The position numbers were made by a program, and so were the translations under genes. A DNA stretch of 23,371 nucleotides from UBA6136 sp964344495 (GTDB lineage: Bacteria > Pseudomonadota > Gammaproteobacteria > Methylococcales > Methylococcaceae): contig CAYFNI010000034.1 of assembly GCA_964344495.1 (NCBI GenBank), positions 1 to 23,371 of the forward strand. The letters run 5' to 3'. Numbering within the stretch: the stretch's first letter is position 1; every line of letters starts with the position of its first letter. Under the pieces are notes generated by a model that was not told the DNA's origin, ran no database searches, and saw nothing but the letters and a program-made list of their open reading frames with translations. Shown here piece after piece: positions 21,965-23,371 of the stretch.

Positions 21965-22429
21965 TTACTGCGTACAGGTGAAGGTGCTGGTTCCCTGACT
22001 GTTCACCATGATGCCATTGACCAGCATCATCAGGTTGATCTTGGCCGTCCCCTTGTAACGCCTATCGCCCTTGGTGACTGTGGCGTTTGATTTCGCAGTG
22101 GCGCCAACAAATATGCAGCGGCTGCCTGTCAGCGAACATCCATACAAGGCATCACGGGCCTGATCATAAATATCGGGGGCCATGGATAGTCTTCGGCCCC
22201 GCTGGGACCACGTACCATGCGATATGTATGGAGAAATTGGAGCCGTAGACGCATAATTCCCGTTGCTATCAAACGTGACTATACTGCTCGCATAAACCAT
22301 TCTGCTGATCGACCGCCCATTCGCCTTGGCCACTGTGTGAAGTTTGGATTGGCAGGCGAAAGAACCTGATACCGTAGCCTGGGCAGTTAATGGCACCGCA
22401 AAAGCCAACATAATAAAAACTAATCTCAT
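21965..22429 (-). CDS. Small exported protein of unknown function
   Basis: A 154-residue protein that I do not recognise. It has a clear signal peptide (MRLVFIMLAFAVPLTAQA, cleavage near residue 18) and four Cys in the mature part: one in SFACQS, two close together in YGCSLTGSRC, and one in the C-terminal FTCTQ, so two disulfides are possible. The middle reads like a beta-rich extracytoplasmic domain (SSIVTFDSNGNYASTAPISP, ISHGTWSQRGRRLSM). The ATG at 22427-22429 lies four bases from a scaffold gap, so its promoter and ribosome-binding site are unknown. A 68-bp part of the gene is repeated across the gap at 22444-22511. Base composition is more AT-rich than the housekeeping genes to the left. 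Convergent with cysS. Confidence 0.72.
   Translation of the reverse strand: MRLVFIMLAFAVPLTAQATVSGSFACQSKLHTVAKANGRSISRMVYASSIVTFDSNGNYASTAPISPYISHGTWSQRGRRLSMAPDIYDQARDALYGCSLTGSRCIFVGATAKSNATVTKGDRRYKGTAKINLMMLVNGIMVNSQGTSTFTCTQ
22133..22200. repeat. Direct repeat copy 1, inside the small exported protein gene
   Basis: This 68-base block is repeated at 22444-22511 with one difference (G at 22157, T at 22468). It encodes on the minus strand the segment GRRLSMAPDIYDQARDALYG followed by CS. The single change is synonymous (GCC versus GCA, both Ala). Confidence 0.9.
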
Positions 22430-22433
22430 ATTG

Positions 22434-22443
22434 NNNNNNNNNN
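22434..22443. other. Assembly gap (10 Ns) between two copies of a repeated segment
   Basis: Ten unknown bases standing for an unmeasured gap. Its right edge coincides exactly with the start of a repeat whose other copy lies 311 bases to the left, so the gap was probably caused by the repeat and may hide more of the duplicated sequence. Confidence 0.95.
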
Positions 22444-22511
22444 CGAACATCCATACAAGGCATCACGTGCCTGATCATAAATATCGGGGGCCATGGATAG
22501 TCTTCGGCCCC
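22444..22511 (-). repeat. Direct repeat copy 2: partial second copy of the small exported protein gene
   Basis: These 68 bases match 22133-22200 at 67 positions. On the minus strand they encode the same residues (GRRLSMAPDIYDQARDALYG, then CS) before running into the gap. Upstream in gene orientation similarity stops abruptly at 22511: the frame continues into sequence unrelated to the first copy, directly after the stop of the gene at 22548. It is either a truncated tandem paralogue or a contig-joining artefact. No start codon for a separate gene is evident. Confidence 0.8.
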
Positions 22512-22547
22512 AGTGTGGCTTGAGGACTAATCGGAGGCTGAGGGTCA

Positions 22548-22979
22548 CTACCAGCAATTTGTTGTGACGGTATTTCCCGAGCCTGTGCTCGTGCAGGTGC
22601 GCTGTTTCATCTGCTGAATTAACTGCTGCTCCCTAAAGAAGTTTGCCTGATTGTTCAGATTCTGCTCGATACTGTTCCACATTGCATTATCTCGCCGGCT
22701 GAGTTCAGCCTGATACGCCTGCTCGCGCAGTAGTTGTTCCTTGCGTTCCTCCCTTCGGGAAGCATCCTGTTTTTCCTGCCTGACCTGCTCTTGCTCAAGC
22801 TCCCGACGGTCAAAATCCTGCTGCTTCTTCAAGAGCTGTAAAGCACAGTTGGCATTATCTGTAGATTCATATTTAAAACCCATTTGGGCGCAGGCTTTCT
22901 TCAAATCAGAAATGTCAGCGTTCAGTGGCTCCACTAAACCGAGAGTGAGAATGATGCTGCTTGCGATCCAGATTCGCAT
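22548..22979 (-). CDS. Small exported coiled-coil protein of unknown function
   Basis: A 143-residue protein, not recognised. Residues 1-21 form a probable signal peptide (MRIWIASSIILTLGLVEPLN, then A). A short module follows with C30 and C45 in the arrangement C-AQMGFK-x8-C (CX14C). Residues 52-125 are a highly charged Gln/Glu/Arg-rich helix (DFDRRELEQEQVRQEKQDAS and onward) likely to form a coiled coil. The C-terminus is polar with two further Cys (C129, C142) that could pair. The start at 22979 is the only ATG preceding the signal peptide. It begins six bases after the stop of the upstream gene on the same strand, and that gene ends in a similar CX14C module, so the two are probably co-transcribed and related in function. 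Confidence 0.72.
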   Translation of the reverse strand: MRIWIASSIILTLGLVEPLNADISDLKKACAQMGFKYESTDNANCALQLLKKQQDFDRRELEQEQVRQEKQDASRREERKEQLLREQAYQAELSRRDNAMWNSIEQNLNNQANFFREQQLIQQMKQRTCTSTGSGNTVTTNCW

Positions 22980-22985
22980 AATTGG

Positions 22986-23371
22986 TTACTCAGCTATTTT
23001 TAGGACACAATCTCCAAACTGCTTTGTTCCTTCCTTGAATCCTAGCTCTAAACACTGCCCTTTTGCCTTAACAAGATTAACTTCAAACCCACTGCGACTT
23101 GTTTGAGCAATCGGGGGAACAGAGGTCTTAGGGCCTATGCTAATATCTTTACCGATTGCGTTTAGGGTATTCCGCAACGCTGCATCGACCAATTGATAGC
23201 CAAGCTCTCCGCAGGTATTGAGCGCTGACGGAATTGTGATGGGGGCAGGCAAGAACAACAAGAATCCCGTGATAAAGCCCATTGCCGTCACTGATCCGGG
23301 GGTTGCGAAATCAACTGGTGCGACTTTCTCGTATGACTGTATTAGTCGCCGTGATAGAGTTTCATATATGT
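22986..23371 (-). CDS. Membrane or exported protein of unknown function (5' partial)
   Basis: The minus-strand frame is open from the stop at 22986 to the window edge with no stop codon. A GTG at 23289-23291 could be a start, but the sequence before it (YETLSRRLIQSYEKVAPVDF) looks like ordinary protein, so I treat the gene as 5' truncated. Next comes a hydrophobic membrane segment (VTAMGFITGFLLFLPAPITI). An extracytoplasmic part with C-GELGYQL follows, and the C-terminus contains a module whose Cys are separated by exactly 14 residues (C-LELGFKEGTKQFGD-C, then VLKIAE). The same CX14C spacing with a central GFK occurs in the next gene. No enzyme or family is recognised with confidence. Codon composition is AT-richer than in the left part of the window. 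Confidence 0.65.
   Translation of the reverse strand, partial: IYETLSRRLIQSYEKVAPVDFATPGSVTAMGFITGFLLFLPAPITIPSALNTCGELGYQLVDAALRNTLNAIGKDISIGPKTSVPPIAQTSRSGFEVNLVKAKGQCLELGFKEGTKQFGDCVLKIAE

Noticed and set aside
1..23371. CRISPR array, tRNA or rRNA genes, insertion sequences, transposases or prophage genes
   Set aside because: By eye I found no regularly spaced repeats, tRNA-like cloverleaf, rRNA sequence, transposase motif or inverted terminal repeats. A tRNAscan, Infernal and ISfinder search would be needed to exclude them fully.

Overview
The window looks like chromosomal DNA of a GC-rich gammaproteobacterium. Evidence is an lpxH plus cyclophilin pair, a Can-type beta carbonic anhydrase, a MexEF-OprN-like efflux operon and a full-length TypA. 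A SulP permease encoded with a carbonic anhydrase, and a GH57 protein, would fit an autotroph such as a sulfur oxidiser of the Chromatiales/Halothiobacillaceae type, but that placement is an inference. Two runs of exactly ten Ns (21157-21166 and 22434-22443) show that this is a draft scaffold.

Left part (1-7250): the end of an unidentified plus-strand gene, then a minus-strand tripartite efflux operon in the order membrane fusion lipoprotein, HAE1-type RND pump, NodT-type outer-membrane lipoprotein, NUDIX hydrolase. A TetR regulator diverges from it. The short divergent region holds three consecutive NATWAT hexamers (6545-6562) that match a Fur box at 15 of 19 positions and overlap a TATAAT for the efflux operon.

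Middle (7269-17101): typA with its own promoter, then a GH57-like protein whose expected catalytic Asp is Asn. Convergent to it is a PspC-domain protein translationally coupled to a VOC-fold protein. A DUF455 ferritin-like protein follows, and then a closely packed minus-strand group: carbonic anhydrase, small exported protein, SulP permease, periplasmic cyclophilin, LpxH. This group joins probable inorganic-carbon handling to envelope genes. Three convergent gene pairs overlap at their 3' ends.

Right part (17238-23371): a SbmA/BacA/YddA-like ABC transporter whose nucleotide-binding domain has lost Walker A, Walker B, the signature motif and the Q-loop Gln, although the reading frame is intact. 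This is the most unusual gene in the window. It is followed by gltX and cysS, overlapping by one base; cysS is interrupted only by an assembly gap. The last 1.4 kb is visibly more AT-rich and encodes small unrecognised exported or membrane proteins on the minus strand. Two of them share a CX14C module, and a 68-bp piece of a third is duplicated at the edge of the second gap.
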